Assembly: GCA_903850725.1 (NCBI GenBank)
Contig: CAINMG010000061.1
Coordinates: 1-14,446, forward strand
DNA length: 14,446 nt
Origin: Candidatus Staskawiczbacteria bacterium
GTDB taxonomy: Bacteria > Patescibacteriota > Minisyncoccia > Minisyncoccales > Staskawiczbacteraceae
Direction: 5' to 3'
Shown piece after piece: positions 5,865 to 12,314 of the stretch. The notes below the pieces were generated by a model that made no database searches, was not told where the DNA came from, and saw only the letters and a list, made by a program, of their open reading frames with translations. The position numbers were made by a program, and so were the translations under genes. Each line of letters starts with the position of its first letter. The first letter of the stretch is position 1.

Positions 5865-8582
5865 TTATTTTGAACTTACTATTTTTTCAAAGTCTTTCAT
5901 TTTGGGCAAAAGTTTTGGCACATTAAAGGTAATTATTCCTTCATCTGCATCAATTAATAAATTATCTCCTTCTTTCAATTCACCTGAAACAATTTTATTT
6001 GAAAGTGGATCTAATATTAATCTTTGAATAATTCTCTTTAATGGACGCGCTCCCAAATTTGGGTCAAACCCTTCTTTGAGTAAAATTTCTTTTGCTTTTT
6101 CTGAAATTCTAATTGCAATTTCTTTAGCAGCTAATCTTTTTTGTACTCGAGAAAATTCAAGTTCTACAATATTTTTTATTTCAGCTTTTTGCAAATAATT
6201 AAATATTACTATTTCATCAATTCTGTTTAAAAATTCTGGTCTAAACTGATCTTTTAAGCTTTCCATTGCTTTTTCTTTCATATTTTCTCTTTCTGCCACA
6301 TCTTCTTTGGTATTGAAACCAATAGAAGACATTTTGTTTATGTAGTCGCTCCCCACATTTGAAGTCATAATTATAATTGTGTTTTTAAATGAAATCATTC
6401 TACCTTTAGAATCTGTGAGCCTTCCATCTTCAAAAATCTGAAGCAAAATGTTAAACACTTCTGGATTGGCTTTTTCAATTTCATCAAGCAAAATTACAGC
6501 ATAAGGTCTGCGTCTTACTTTTTCGGTTAATTGACCAGATTCTTCATAACCAACATATCCTGGAGGAGAGCCAATAATTTTGGAAACTGAATGCTTTTCC
6601 ATATATTCTGACATATCTAGCCTTATCATTGCTTTTTCATCATTAAACAAAAACTCAGCTAGAGCTCTAACAGTTTCGGTTTTGCCAACTCCAGTTGGTC
6701 CTAAAAATAAGAAAGAACCCAAAGGCTTATTTTCTTCAGAAATTCCAGCTCTGGCTCTTTTAATAGCTCGGGAAATTGCAGAAATTGCTTCTTCTTGACC
6801 AATTACACGCCTATTTAAAACATCTTGCATTGTTTCTAGCTTTTTGGCTTCCTCAGTGATTAACCTTGTTACAGGAATTCCAGTCCAACGTGAAACCACT
6901 TTAGCCACTTCTTCTTCAGTAACTTCTTCTTTTAAAAAGTGATGTGACTTTTGCAATTTTACTAATTTTTGCTCAATTACTTTTTGCTCTTTTAGAAGCA
7001 TTGGAATTTTTCCATATTTTATTTCTGCTACTTTTTCTAAGTTGGCATCGCGTTGAGCAATTTCTGTTTCCAAGGAAAGTTTATCAATTTTGTTTCTTAT
7101 ATCTTTAATTCCGTTAATCAATTCTTTTTCAGCTCCCCACTTAGCTCTTAAGCCTTTTAATTTTTCTTTAATATCTGCCAATTCGCGAGCAATTGCTTTG
7201 AGCCTTTTTTCAGAATCTTTTTCTTTTTCTTGCTTTAAAGCTTGTTTTTCTATTTCAAGTTTAGTAATTTCTTCTTGCAATTTTTCCAATTCTTGAGGAT
7301 CAGATTCAATCTCAAGACGCAAAGCAGAAGCTGCTTCATCCATTAAATCTACTGCTTTGTCTGGCAAAAATCTATCTGCAATATAACGGCTAGATAATTC
7401 CACTGCAGCCTTGATTGCAGAATCTTTAATTCTTACTCCATGATGTACTTCATATTTTTCTTTGATACCACGCAAAATAGCAGTTGCATCTTCTTGACTG
7501 GGTTCTTGCACAAAAATAGGTTGAAATCTTCTTTCCAAAGCTGGATCTTTTTCAATATATTTTTGATATTCTTTTAAAGTAGTAGCTCCCACTGCTCTAA
7601 GCTCGCCACGAGCTAAAGCTGGTTTTAACAAGTTTGAAGCATCAATTGCACCTTCTGCAGCTCCAGCTCCCACTAAAGTGTGTAATTCATCAATAAACAA
7701 AATATATTTACCTTCAGCTCTTTGAATTTCTTTAAGCAAAGCTTTAATTCTTGTTTCAAATTCTCCTCTATATTTTGTACCTGCAATCAAAGATCCCAAA
7801 TCCAAAGAAATCACCTCTCTGTTCCTTAAGTATTCTGGCACATTTCCCCTTGCAATTCTTTGAGCAAAACCTTCAATAATCGCAGTTTTACCCACCCCAG
7901 CTTCTCCAATTAATACAGGATTATTTTTGGTTCTACGAGAAATAATTTGCATTAATCTTCTTATTTCATTATCTCTACCAATTATTGGGTCAATTTTACC
8001 CATGGAAGCTAAATTGGTTAAGTTCCTGGTATATTTTTCTATTACTTGATATTTGCTTTCTGGTTCTGGATCTGTAATTTTCTCTCCACCTCTTACCTGA
8101 GACAAAATCCTTAGAACTGTTTCATAATCAAGCTTTGAAGTTTTGAGGTTTGTGCTATCTCCAGAAACTAAAGAGATTTTATCTAATATGTCCTTAGCTG
8201 TAGATTTTGTATCTATTAAAGCTAAAAACAAATGTTCTACTGAAATAAATTCATCTCCCATTTTTAAAGATTCTTGTCTTGCTCTATCCAAAACTTTGGC
8301 CATATCTTGAGTAAGATAAAGCTGGCCAAAAGCTTGCGGGCCCATAGAATTTGGGATTTTGTTTACTTTTTCTTCTGTTTTTTTCCTTAAAACTTCAATA
8401 TCTACTCCCAATTTTTGCAAAATAGTTAAAACCACACTATTTTCCTGGAAAAGTAAGGCCAAAAGCAAATGCAAAGCATCAATTTGTTGCTGTGCTTTTT
8501 CTTGAGCAATGCCCTGAGCTGTCATAATTGCTTCTTGAGCTTTGTTGGTAAAATTACCTTGATTGTTATTGTTGTTTATCAT
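5865..8582 (-). CDS. clpB: ATP-dependent chaperone ClpB (Hsp100 disaggregase)
   Basis: 905 aa from the ATG at 8582. A GTG at 8627 is in frame, but it lies inside the CIRCE operator, so it is not the start. ClpB is a cytoplasmic hexameric AAA+ machine that pulls proteins out of aggregates with DnaK. Numbered from the ATG: Clp N-domain repeats 10-150; first AAA+ domain with Walker A GEAGVGKT (226-233) and Walker B ILFIDE (294-299); a long coiled-coil middle domain (about 420-555), the mark of ClpB against ClpA/ClpC; second AAA+ domain with Walker A GPTGVGKT (628-635) and Walker B VILLDE (696-701), then TSNVGSDYI; and the C-terminal D2-small domain. It is slightly longer than the usual 860 because of an Asn-rich N-terminus and a short C-terminal tail. 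It is monocistronic, with its own promoter, CIRCE and terminator. Confidence 0.97.
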   Translation of the reverse strand: MINNNNNQGNFTNKAQEAIMTAQGIAQEKAQQQIDALHLLLALLFQENSVVLTILQKLGVDIEVLRKKTEEKVNKIPNSMGPQAFGQLYLTQDMAKVLDRARQESLKMGDEFISVEHLFLALIDTKSTAKDILDKISLVSGDSTNLKTSKLDYETVLRILSQVRGGEKITDPEPESKYQVIEKYTRNLTNLASMGKIDPIIGRDNEIRRLMQIISRRTKNNPVLIGEAGVGKTAIIEGFAQRIARGNVPEYLRNREVISLDLGSLIAGTKYRGEFETRIKALLKEIQRAEGKYILFIDELHTLVGAGAAEGAIDASNLLKPALARGELRAVGATTLKEYQKYIEKDPALERRFQPIFVQEPSQEDATAILRGIKEKYEVHHGVRIKDSAIKAAVELSSRYIADRFLPDKAVDLMDEAASALRLEIESDPQELEKLQEEITKLEIEKQALKQEKEKDSEKRLKAIARELADIKEKLKGLRAKWGAEKELINGIKDIRNKIDKLSLETEIAQRDANLEKVAEIKYGKIPMLLKEQKVIEQKLVKLQKSHHFLKEEVTEEEVAKVVSRWTGIPVTRLITEEAKKLETMQDVLNRRVIGQEEAISAISRAIKRARAGISEENKPLGSFLFLGPTGVGKTETVRALAEFLFNDEKAMIRLDMSEYMEKHSVSKIIGSPPGYVGYEESGQLTEKVRRRPYAVILLDEIEKANPEVFNILLQIFEDGRLTDSKGRMISFKNTIIIMTSNVGSDYINKMSSIGFNTKEDVAERENMKEKAMESLKDQFRPEFLNRIDEIVIFNYLQKAEIKNIVELEFSRVQKRLAAKEIAIRISEKAKEILLKEGFDPNLGARPLKRIIQRLILDPLSNKIVSGELKEGDNLLIDADEGIITFNVPKLLPKMKDFEKIVSSK

Positions 8583-8614
8583 ATTTAATAATACGAAATT
8601 AATTTTATAAGTTT

Positions 8615-8641
8615 TTATCACTCTCACTTATCGATTGCTAA
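8615..8641 (-). promoter_or_regulatory. CIRCE element (HrcA operator) upstream of clpB
   Basis: On the minus strand: TTAGCAATC, 9 bases, GAGTGATAA. The CIRCE consensus is TTAGCACTC-N9-GAGTGCTAA; each arm matches 8 of 9 and the spacer is exact. It begins at the last base of the clpB -10 element and spans the transcription start, where HrcA binding would block transcription. This implies heat-shock control of clpB by HrcA, whose gene is not in the window. Confidence 0.85.
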
Positions 8642-8669
8642 TTGTAGCAAATTAATCAATGTATTTCAA
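8641..8669 (-). promoter_or_regulatory. Promoter of clpB
   Basis: Minus strand: TTGAAA (8664-8669), a 17-bp spacer, and TGC followed by TACAAT (8641-8646), an extended -10. It runs straight into the CIRCE element. It is divergent from the promoter at 8674-8701, and the two -35 elements are only 4 bp apart, so the two units may influence each other. Confidence 0.75.
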
Positions 8670-8673
8670 TACC

Positions 8674-8701
8674 TTGACATAAATCAATAAATATGCATAA
8701 T
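8674..8701 (+). promoter_or_regulatory. Promoter of the 71-aa protein gene, with leader hairpins
   Basis: TTGACA (8674-8679), a 16-bp spacer and CATAAT (8696-8701). The roughly 67-nt leader holds two hairpins: GCGGA/TCCGC (8719-8734) and GTCGGC/GCCGAC (8747-8761), the second ending just before the AAAAGGA ribosome binding site (8762-8768). A role of the hairpins in translation control is possible but unproven. Confidence 0.65.
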
Positions 8702-8774
8702 TAAACATTAGAATAAACGCGGAATAAAATCCGCAAAATACCAACAGTCGGCTCAGCCGACAAAAGGATTTTCG

Positions 8775-8990
8775 ATGACAGTTTACTACATCGCCACCGC
8801 CACAATTGTGTTCGCAATCGGAGTCGCCATTGTCATAATGGCGCAAACAATCGTAGGCCTACGGCGGGAGAACGCCAGCCTCAGGGAAAGATTGGAAAAT
8901 AGGAACGACTGGGTGTCCGGAAAACAAAGGAAAAAAAATCCGTCAGAAAGTCCCGTCGTTGAGGGACAAGTCATCGGATCGGGCTCATAA
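8775..8990 (+). CDS. Small membrane/coiled-coil protein, unknown function
   Basis: 71 aa. AAAAGGA lies 6 bases before the ATG, there is a good promoter upstream and a strong terminator right after the stop, so this is very likely a real gene. Residues about 3-28 form one membrane helix (YYIATATIVFAIGVAIVIMA). Next comes a short heptad-like charged helix (LRRENASLRERLENR), then a basic patch (GKQRKKN) and a polar tail ending GQVIGSGS. The layout resembles a small single-pass protein with a dimerising cytoplasmic helix. Its codons are richer in G and C than the large genes nearby, which may mean foreign origin or high expression. I do not recognise the family. It stands alone between clpB and the RNA genes. 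Confidence 0.7.
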   Translation: MTVYYIATATIVFAIGVAIVIMAQTIVGLRRENASLRERLENRNDWVSGKQRKKNPSESPVVEGQVIGSGS

Positions 8991-9012
8991 GTAAATGAGC
9001 CAAGAAAACCCA

Positions 9013-9053
9013 AGCCCTTCGCGTTGCTACGGCAGTCGCGAAGGGCTTTTTTT
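9013..9053 (+). terminator. Strong rho-independent terminator after the 71-aa gene
   Basis: AGCCCTTCGCG (9013-9023) pairs perfectly with CGCGAAGGGCT (9037-9047), with a 13-nt loop and a run of T to 9053. Confidence 0.95.
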
Positions 9054-9064
9054 ATTCACAAACC

Positions 9065-9092
9065 TTGACAAGAAGTTATGATTTGCTATAAT
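9065..9092 (+). promoter_or_regulatory. Consensus promoter for a small RNA
   Basis: TTGACA (9065-9070), a 16-bp spacer ending in TGC, then TATAAT (9087-9092): both hexamers perfect plus an extended -10. Transcription should start at about 9099. No coding start with a ribosome binding site follows. Confidence 0.85.
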
Positions 9093-9098
9093 AAACTT

Positions 9099-9171
9099 GG
9101 TTATCAATCGAAGTCACATTCCGTGAAACGGAACCGAAAAACAGTGCCCCTCAAAAAGGTATTGTTTTTTT
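9099..9171 (+). ncRNA. Small RNA, about 70 nt, unknown family
   Basis: It is bounded by a perfect promoter and a terminator, and holds no plausible reading frame. The 5' end is predicted single-stranded. Next come a TTCCGT/ACGGAA hairpin with a GAA loop (9119-9133), an A-rich linker and the terminator hairpin. Bases 9097-9113 are complementary to 9234-9250, the anticodon loop and 3' stem of the tRNA-like RNA just downstream: 16 Watson-Crick pairs and one G-U. An action on that RNA in trans, or in cis if the terminator is read through, is inference. No known family is recognised. Confidence 0.6.
9141..9171 (+). terminator. Terminator of the small RNA
   Basis: ACAGTGCC (9141-9148) pairs with GGTATTGT (9158-9165) through 8 pairs, two of them G-U, followed by TTTTTTT. 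The two G-U pairs make it weaker than its neighbours, so some read-through into the tRNA-like RNA is possible. Confidence 0.65.
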
Positions 9172-9191
9172 GTTTATATTTATGATAAAAT
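9162..9191 (+). promoter_or_regulatory. Promoter of the tRNA-like RNA
   Basis: Extended -10 TG-A-TAAAAT (9183-9191) with a poor -35 (TTGTTT, 9162-9167, 18-bp spacer). The expected start, 7 nt past the -10, is 9198, exactly the first base of the acceptor stem of the tRNA-like RNA. Confidence 0.5.
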
Positions 9192-9197
9192 AAAATT

Positions 9198-9297
9198 GCG
9201 GAGGTATGGAGGTTGAAATAAGAGGGTTCTTATCTTTGATTGATAACCAACAGGTCCCGTGCAAACGGGATGTGGTTCAATTCCACCGACCTCCGCG
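9198..9297 (+). ncRNA. tRNA-like RNA (Ser/UGA-like, non-canonical)
   Basis: 100 nt. The ends form a perfect 8-bp acceptor-like stem (9198-9205/9289-9296), followed by G73-like G9297; CCA is not encoded. A T-arm GTGG-TTCAATT-CCAC lies at 9272-9286. A long variable arm, TCCCGT-GCAA-ACGGGA, lies at 9255-9270. A 5-bp anticodon-type arm TTATC/GATAA (9230-9246) has a 7-nt loop TTTGATT, giving anticodon UGA for serine codon UCA. The long variable arm and discriminator G also fit serine. Departures: no D stem can be drawn, though GGTTGAA as in serine D-loops is there; position 37 is U instead of a purine; 8 nt separate anticodon and variable arms; and two unpaired bases separate T stem and acceptor. 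A competing hairpin ATAAG/CTTAT (9218-9233) overlaps the anticodon arm. It could be a tRNA mimic, a degenerate tRNA-Ser or a new RNA class. Confidence 0.55.
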
Positions 9298-9302
9298 TTA
9301 AG

Positions 9303-9330
9303 AAATCTATCAAATTATGATAGATTTTTT
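9303..9330 (+). terminator. Terminator of the tRNA-like RNA
   Basis: AAATCTATCA (9303-9312) pairs perfectly with TGATAGATTT (9318-9327) around a 5-nt loop, ending in six T. It starts 5 nt after the 3' end of the tRNA-like fold. Confidence 0.9.
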
Positions 9331-9345
9331 AATTACATACAAACC

Positions 9346-9374
9346 TTGACATTAAGGCTTATAAATGCTATAAT
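9346..9374 (+). promoter_or_regulatory. Consensus promoter of the 66-aa protein gene
   Basis: TTGACA (9346-9351), a 17-bp spacer ending in TGC, TATAAT (9369-9374): a full consensus with extended -10. Start at about 9381. The leader opens with an AGAGTG-GGGG-CACTCT hairpin (9383-9398) and continues into the ribosome binding site GAGGAG (9403-9408). Confidence 0.85.
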
Positions 9375-9414
9375 TAATGATTAGAGTGGGGGCACTCTTT
9401 TCGAGGAGCGTAGC

Positions 9415-9615
9415 ATGGAGGCTATCCTGTTGGTGGGGGTTGTTGGGGGAATTATTTTTCTGGCTTGTGTGTGGATTGCAATTTGCATCACCCAGCCAGA
9501 AAAGGCAGTTATTGCCACTTTGCTAATTTTTTGCGTTTTGCTTGGCGCCTCGCTGGTGACCACAGCAGTTAGCAAAAAAATGGCAGAGCAAGCTGTTTCT
9601 GCTTTCCTTGAGTGA
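9415..9615 (+). CDS. Small two-helix membrane protein, unknown function
   Basis: 66 aa, ATG start 6 bases after a strong GAGGAG, TGA stop. Two membrane helices: about 4-26 (ILLVGVVGGIIFLACVWIAI) and about 31-52 (AVIATLLIFCVLLGASLVTT), joined by a short QPEK turn. This gives a hairpin topology with both ends on one side and a short charged amphipathic tail (SKKMAEQAVSAFLE). Its own consensus promoter and terminator support a real, independently expressed gene. Small hydrophobic proteins of this size can be toxins, membrane-complex subunits or stress proteins; nothing in the sequence decides between these. I do not recognise the family. Confidence 0.75.
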   Translation: MEAILLVGVVGGIIFLACVWIAICITQPEKAVIATLLIFCVLLGASLVTTAVSKKMAEQAVSAFLE

Positions 9616-9632
9616 GTAATTTAAGAGGTCTT

Positions 9633-9666
9633 GGAGACGTTGCATGGGCAACTTCTCCTTTTTTTT
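9633..9666 (+). terminator. Terminator after the 66-aa gene
   Basis: GGAGA-C-GTTGC (9633-9643) pairs with GCAAC-T-TCTCC (9648-9658) with one mismatch and a 4-nt loop, then a run of eight T. Confidence 0.92.
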
Positions 9667-9686
9667 ACAAAAAAGTTATTCACATA

Positions 9687-9738
9687 TTGACCTGATTTTT
9701 ATAAGTGATATAATTAATCTCCGACAAGATTAGTCGGA
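9687..9738 (+). promoter_or_regulatory. Promoter and leader hairpin of nrdAB
   Basis: TTGACC (9687-9692), a 16-bp spacer ending in TGA, TATAAT (9709-9714): near-consensus with extended -10, start at about 9721. The leader begins with a TCCGAC/GTCGGA hairpin (9720-9738) at its very 5' end, which may stabilise the message. I looked for paired NrdR boxes around the promoter and saw no convincing pair. Confidence 0.75.
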
Positions 9739-9760
9739 TATTATAATTAATAAAATAAAA

Positions 9761-12289
9761 ATGGAAATTTATATTACAAAAAGAGATGGTTCAAAAGAAT
9801 TATTTAATGCCGACCGAATTAATAGGTCCATAGAAAGAGCTTGTTTTGGCCTAGTAGACCCAATAACCAAAGTAACACAAATTGCTACCGATACAAAAGT
9901 AACTTTATATGACGGTATTACAGAAGAAGAACTAGATTTAGCTACAATAAATGCTGCAGTTCAAAATATAAAAGATGATCCAGATTATGACAAAGTTGCT
10001 GTAAGGTTACTTTTAAAAACAGTTTATAAAAATGTTCTGGGGGACTATGGTAAAGATATTGAAAAATTTAAAAAACTCCATAAAGAAAATTTTGCAAAAT
10101 ATATAAAACAAGGAGTGGCTGATGGCATTTTAGACTCAAGAATGGAGCAAAAATTTGATTTAGAAAAGTTATCTTTAGCTTTAGATACAAACAAAGATGA
10201 GCTTTTTATTTATGCAGGGCTTTCAAGTTTACTTAATCGATATTCTATAAAAGATCGCTCTCAAAAACCTTTTGAAACTCCTCAATATTTTTTTATGAGA
10301 GTTGCTATGGGGCTTTCTTATAATGAAACTCAACCTACAGAATGGTCTATAAAATTTTATGAAAAAATGTCTTCTTTAGAATATTTAGCTGGAGGCTCTA
10401 CCAACATAAATGCTGGGGCAATAAATCCCGCTTTATCAAATTGCTTTTTGCTTGAAATTCATGATGACATGGCTCACATTTCCAAATCAGTTTCAGATGT
10501 AATGATGCTTTCAAAAGCATCTGGAGGAATTGGTGCTTCTATTACCAAATTAAGAGCAACTGGCTCTCCCCTTTCTTCAAACAACACCACTTCTTCTGGG
10601 CCAACTCCATTTGCTAAAATAATTGATACAGCCATAAGAGCTATTCAAAGAGGAGGTAAGAAAAAAGGAGCTTTGTGTTTTTATATGGAAAACTGGCATT
10701 TAGATTTTGCCGATTTTGTTGAGTGGCGTCATAATGCTGGGGATGATTATTTAAGAATGCGCACAGCAGATACTGCAGTATTTATTTCAGATGAATTTAG
10801 GAAAAGAGTTGCATCAAAAGAAGATTGGTATATGTTTGACCCTAAAGAAACTGCAGATTTAAATGAACTTTATGGCAAAGCTTTTTCTGTAAAATATAAC
10901 GAATATATTAAAATGGCAGAGTCTGGAAAAATGCGAACTTTTAAAAAAGTGCCAGCCACCGAGCAATATAGACAAATTATTACTTCACTTCAAGCTACCT
11001 CTCACCCTTGGCTGGTATTTAAAGATACAATAAATTTAAGAGCTTTAAATAACAATTCTGGCACAATTCATATGTCAAACCTTTGCACTGAAATTTGTTT
11101 GCCTCAAGATAAAGATAATATTGCAGTTTGTAATTTAGCTTCTCTTAATCTTGTAACTCATATAAATAAAAGACAAATTGATTGGCAAAGACTCCAAGAG
11201 TCCGCTCGTATAGCTATCCGCCAATTAGATAATTTAATTGATATAAATAAACTCCCAGTGCCAGAAGCTGTAAAATCTGATTCGGAAAACCGAGCTATTG
11301 GACTTGGGGTAATGGGTTTTGCAGATGCGCTTGAGCAATTAGGCATTCCTTATGACTCCCCACATGCTTATGATTTTGCAGATAAAATTTTTGAATTTAT
11401 AAGCTATATGGCTATTGATGAATCAGCAAACTTAGCTAAAGAAAGAGGCTGTTACAAAAATTTTAATGGTTCTGAGTGGTCGCATGGCAAAGTTCCAGTG
11501 GACACAATTACAAAACTAGAAGAAGAGCGTGGCAATCCAATTGATATAGATAAAAATTCAAAACAAAATTGGCTTGATTGGGACAGCTTGCGGGCAAAAG
11601 TAAAAAAAGGAATGCGAAATGCCACTTTAATGGCAGTAGCACCAAATGCCAATATTGGTCTTGTTGCTGGCACTACTCCGGGAATTGATCCTAGATTTGC
11701 TCAAGTATTTTCAAGAAATAAAATTTCAGGAAAATATTTAGATATAAATCATAATTTAGTTACAGAACTTAAAAATATGAATTTGTGGGAAAAAATTAAA
11801 GATAAACTTATAGAGCTTCAAGGAGATATTTCTGAAATACAAGAAATTCCTCAGCATATAAAAGATATTTACAAAACATCTTTTGCAGTTTCTCCTTATG
11901 CTTTTGTAGAAGTGGCAGCGCGTGCTCAAAAATGGGTAGACCAGGCACTTTCCAGAAATATGTATTTGGATTCACGCGATGTAGAAAAAACAATGGATAT
12001 TTATTTTACTGCTTGGAAAAAGGGTTTAAAGTCTACTTATTATTTACATATGAAACCTCGCCACTCTGCAGAGCAAAGCACAGTTACAGTAAACAAATCA
12101 TCAGCTCTTGGCAAAACAGGATTTTCATCAGCTTTTAAAAAAGTAACAAACATAGAGTCTTTACCAGTTTTATCAAATCAACCAGAAGTTGTTGTTGAGC
12201 CAATAACAAAAATAATAGATGGTAAAACATATAAAGTTCACGGCCCATCAGATCCACAAGAGCAATACACCTGTGACTCTTGCCAATAA
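9761..12289 (+). CDS. nrdA: Class I ribonucleotide reductase, large (alpha) subunit
   Basis: 842 aa. It reduces ribonucleotides to deoxyribonucleotides with a radical supplied by NrdB. An N-terminal ATP-cone (about 3-93; ITKRDGSKELFNADRI) is the allosteric activity site, so dATP feedback is likely. The catalytic barrel holds the redox pair Cys228 (in LSNCFL) and Cys457 (in AVCNLASLNL). The active-site loop is NLCTEI with Asn440, thiyl Cys442 and Glu444. GGIGASITKLRATGS lies near the specificity-site loop, and MAVAPNANIGLVAGTTPGIDP is a family signature. Radical-transfer tyrosines are Tyr760-Tyr761. The C-terminal swinging-arm cysteines are Cys838 and Cys841 (TCDSCQ). Length is typical for an ATP-cone NrdA. 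The ATG has no Shine-Dalgarno (A-rich leader). nrdB follows after 25 bp. Confidence 0.97.
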   Translation: MEIYITKRDGSKELFNADRINRSIERACFGLVDPITKVTQIATDTKVTLYDGITEEELDLATINAAVQNIKDDPDYDKVAVRLLLKTVYKNVLGDYGKDIEKFKKLHKENFAKYIKQGVADGILDSRMEQKFDLEKLSLALDTNKDELFIYAGLSSLLNRYSIKDRSQKPFETPQYFFMRVAMGLSYNETQPTEWSIKFYEKMSSLEYLAGGSTNINAGAINPALSNCFLLEIHDDMAHISKSVSDVMMLSKASGGIGASITKLRATGSPLSSNNTTSSGPTPFAKIIDTAIRAIQRGGKKKGALCFYMENWHLDFADFVEWRHNAGDDYLRMRTADTAVFISDEFRKRVASKEDWYMFDPKETADLNELYGKAFSVKYNEYIKMAESGKMRTFKKVPATEQYRQIITSLQATSHPWLVFKDTINLRALNNNSGTIHMSNLCTEICLPQDKDNIAVCNLASLNLVTHINKRQIDWQRLQESARIAIRQLDNLIDINKLPVPEAVKSDSENRAIGLGVMGFADALEQLGIPYDSPHAYDFADKIFEFISYMAIDESANLAKERGCYKNFNGSEWSHGKVPVDTITKLEEERGNPIDIDKNSKQNWLDWDSLRAKVKKGMRNATLMAVAPNANIGLVAGTTPGIDPRFAQVFSRNKISGKYLDINHNLVTELKNMNLWEKIKDKLIELQGDISEIQEIPQHIKDIYKTSFAVSPYAFVEVAARAQKWVDQALSRNMYLDSRDVEKTMDIYFTAWKKGLKSTYYLHMKPRHSAEQSTVTVNKSSALGKTGFSSAFKKVTNIESLPVLSNQPEVVVEPITKIIDGKTYKVHGPSDPQEQYTCDSCQ

Positions 12290-12314
12290 AAAATATAATT
12301 AATTTAAAAAATTT

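Noticed and set aside
8583..8627. Longer ClpB starting at the GTG at 8627
   Set aside because: The extra residues fall in the CIRCE operator and transcription start region and do not resemble the ClpB N-terminus; the ATG at 8582 fits better.
8652..9013. Minus-strand open frames opposite the 71-aa gene
   Set aside because: They oppose a gene with a promoter, ribosome binding site and terminator, have no start signals of their own, and their residue make-up is that of a frame shadow.
9198..9297. A selenocysteine tRNA (8-bp acceptor, long variable arm)
   Set aside because: The best anticodon loop reads UGA (serine codon UCA), not UCA as in tRNA-Sec, and the long D stem of tRNA-Sec cannot be formed.
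9099..9331. A tmRNA spanning the small RNA and the tRNA-like RNA
   Set aside because: The acceptor-like 5' and 3' strands are only 100 nt apart, no tag reading frame with a typical Ala-Ala end is found between them, and the conserved tmRNA 5' sequence is absent. A terminator and second promoter also split the region.
9667..9760. NrdR boxes in the nrdA promoter
   Set aside because: A partial match around CACATATTG exists, but no second box at the usual spacing and no clear full consensus.
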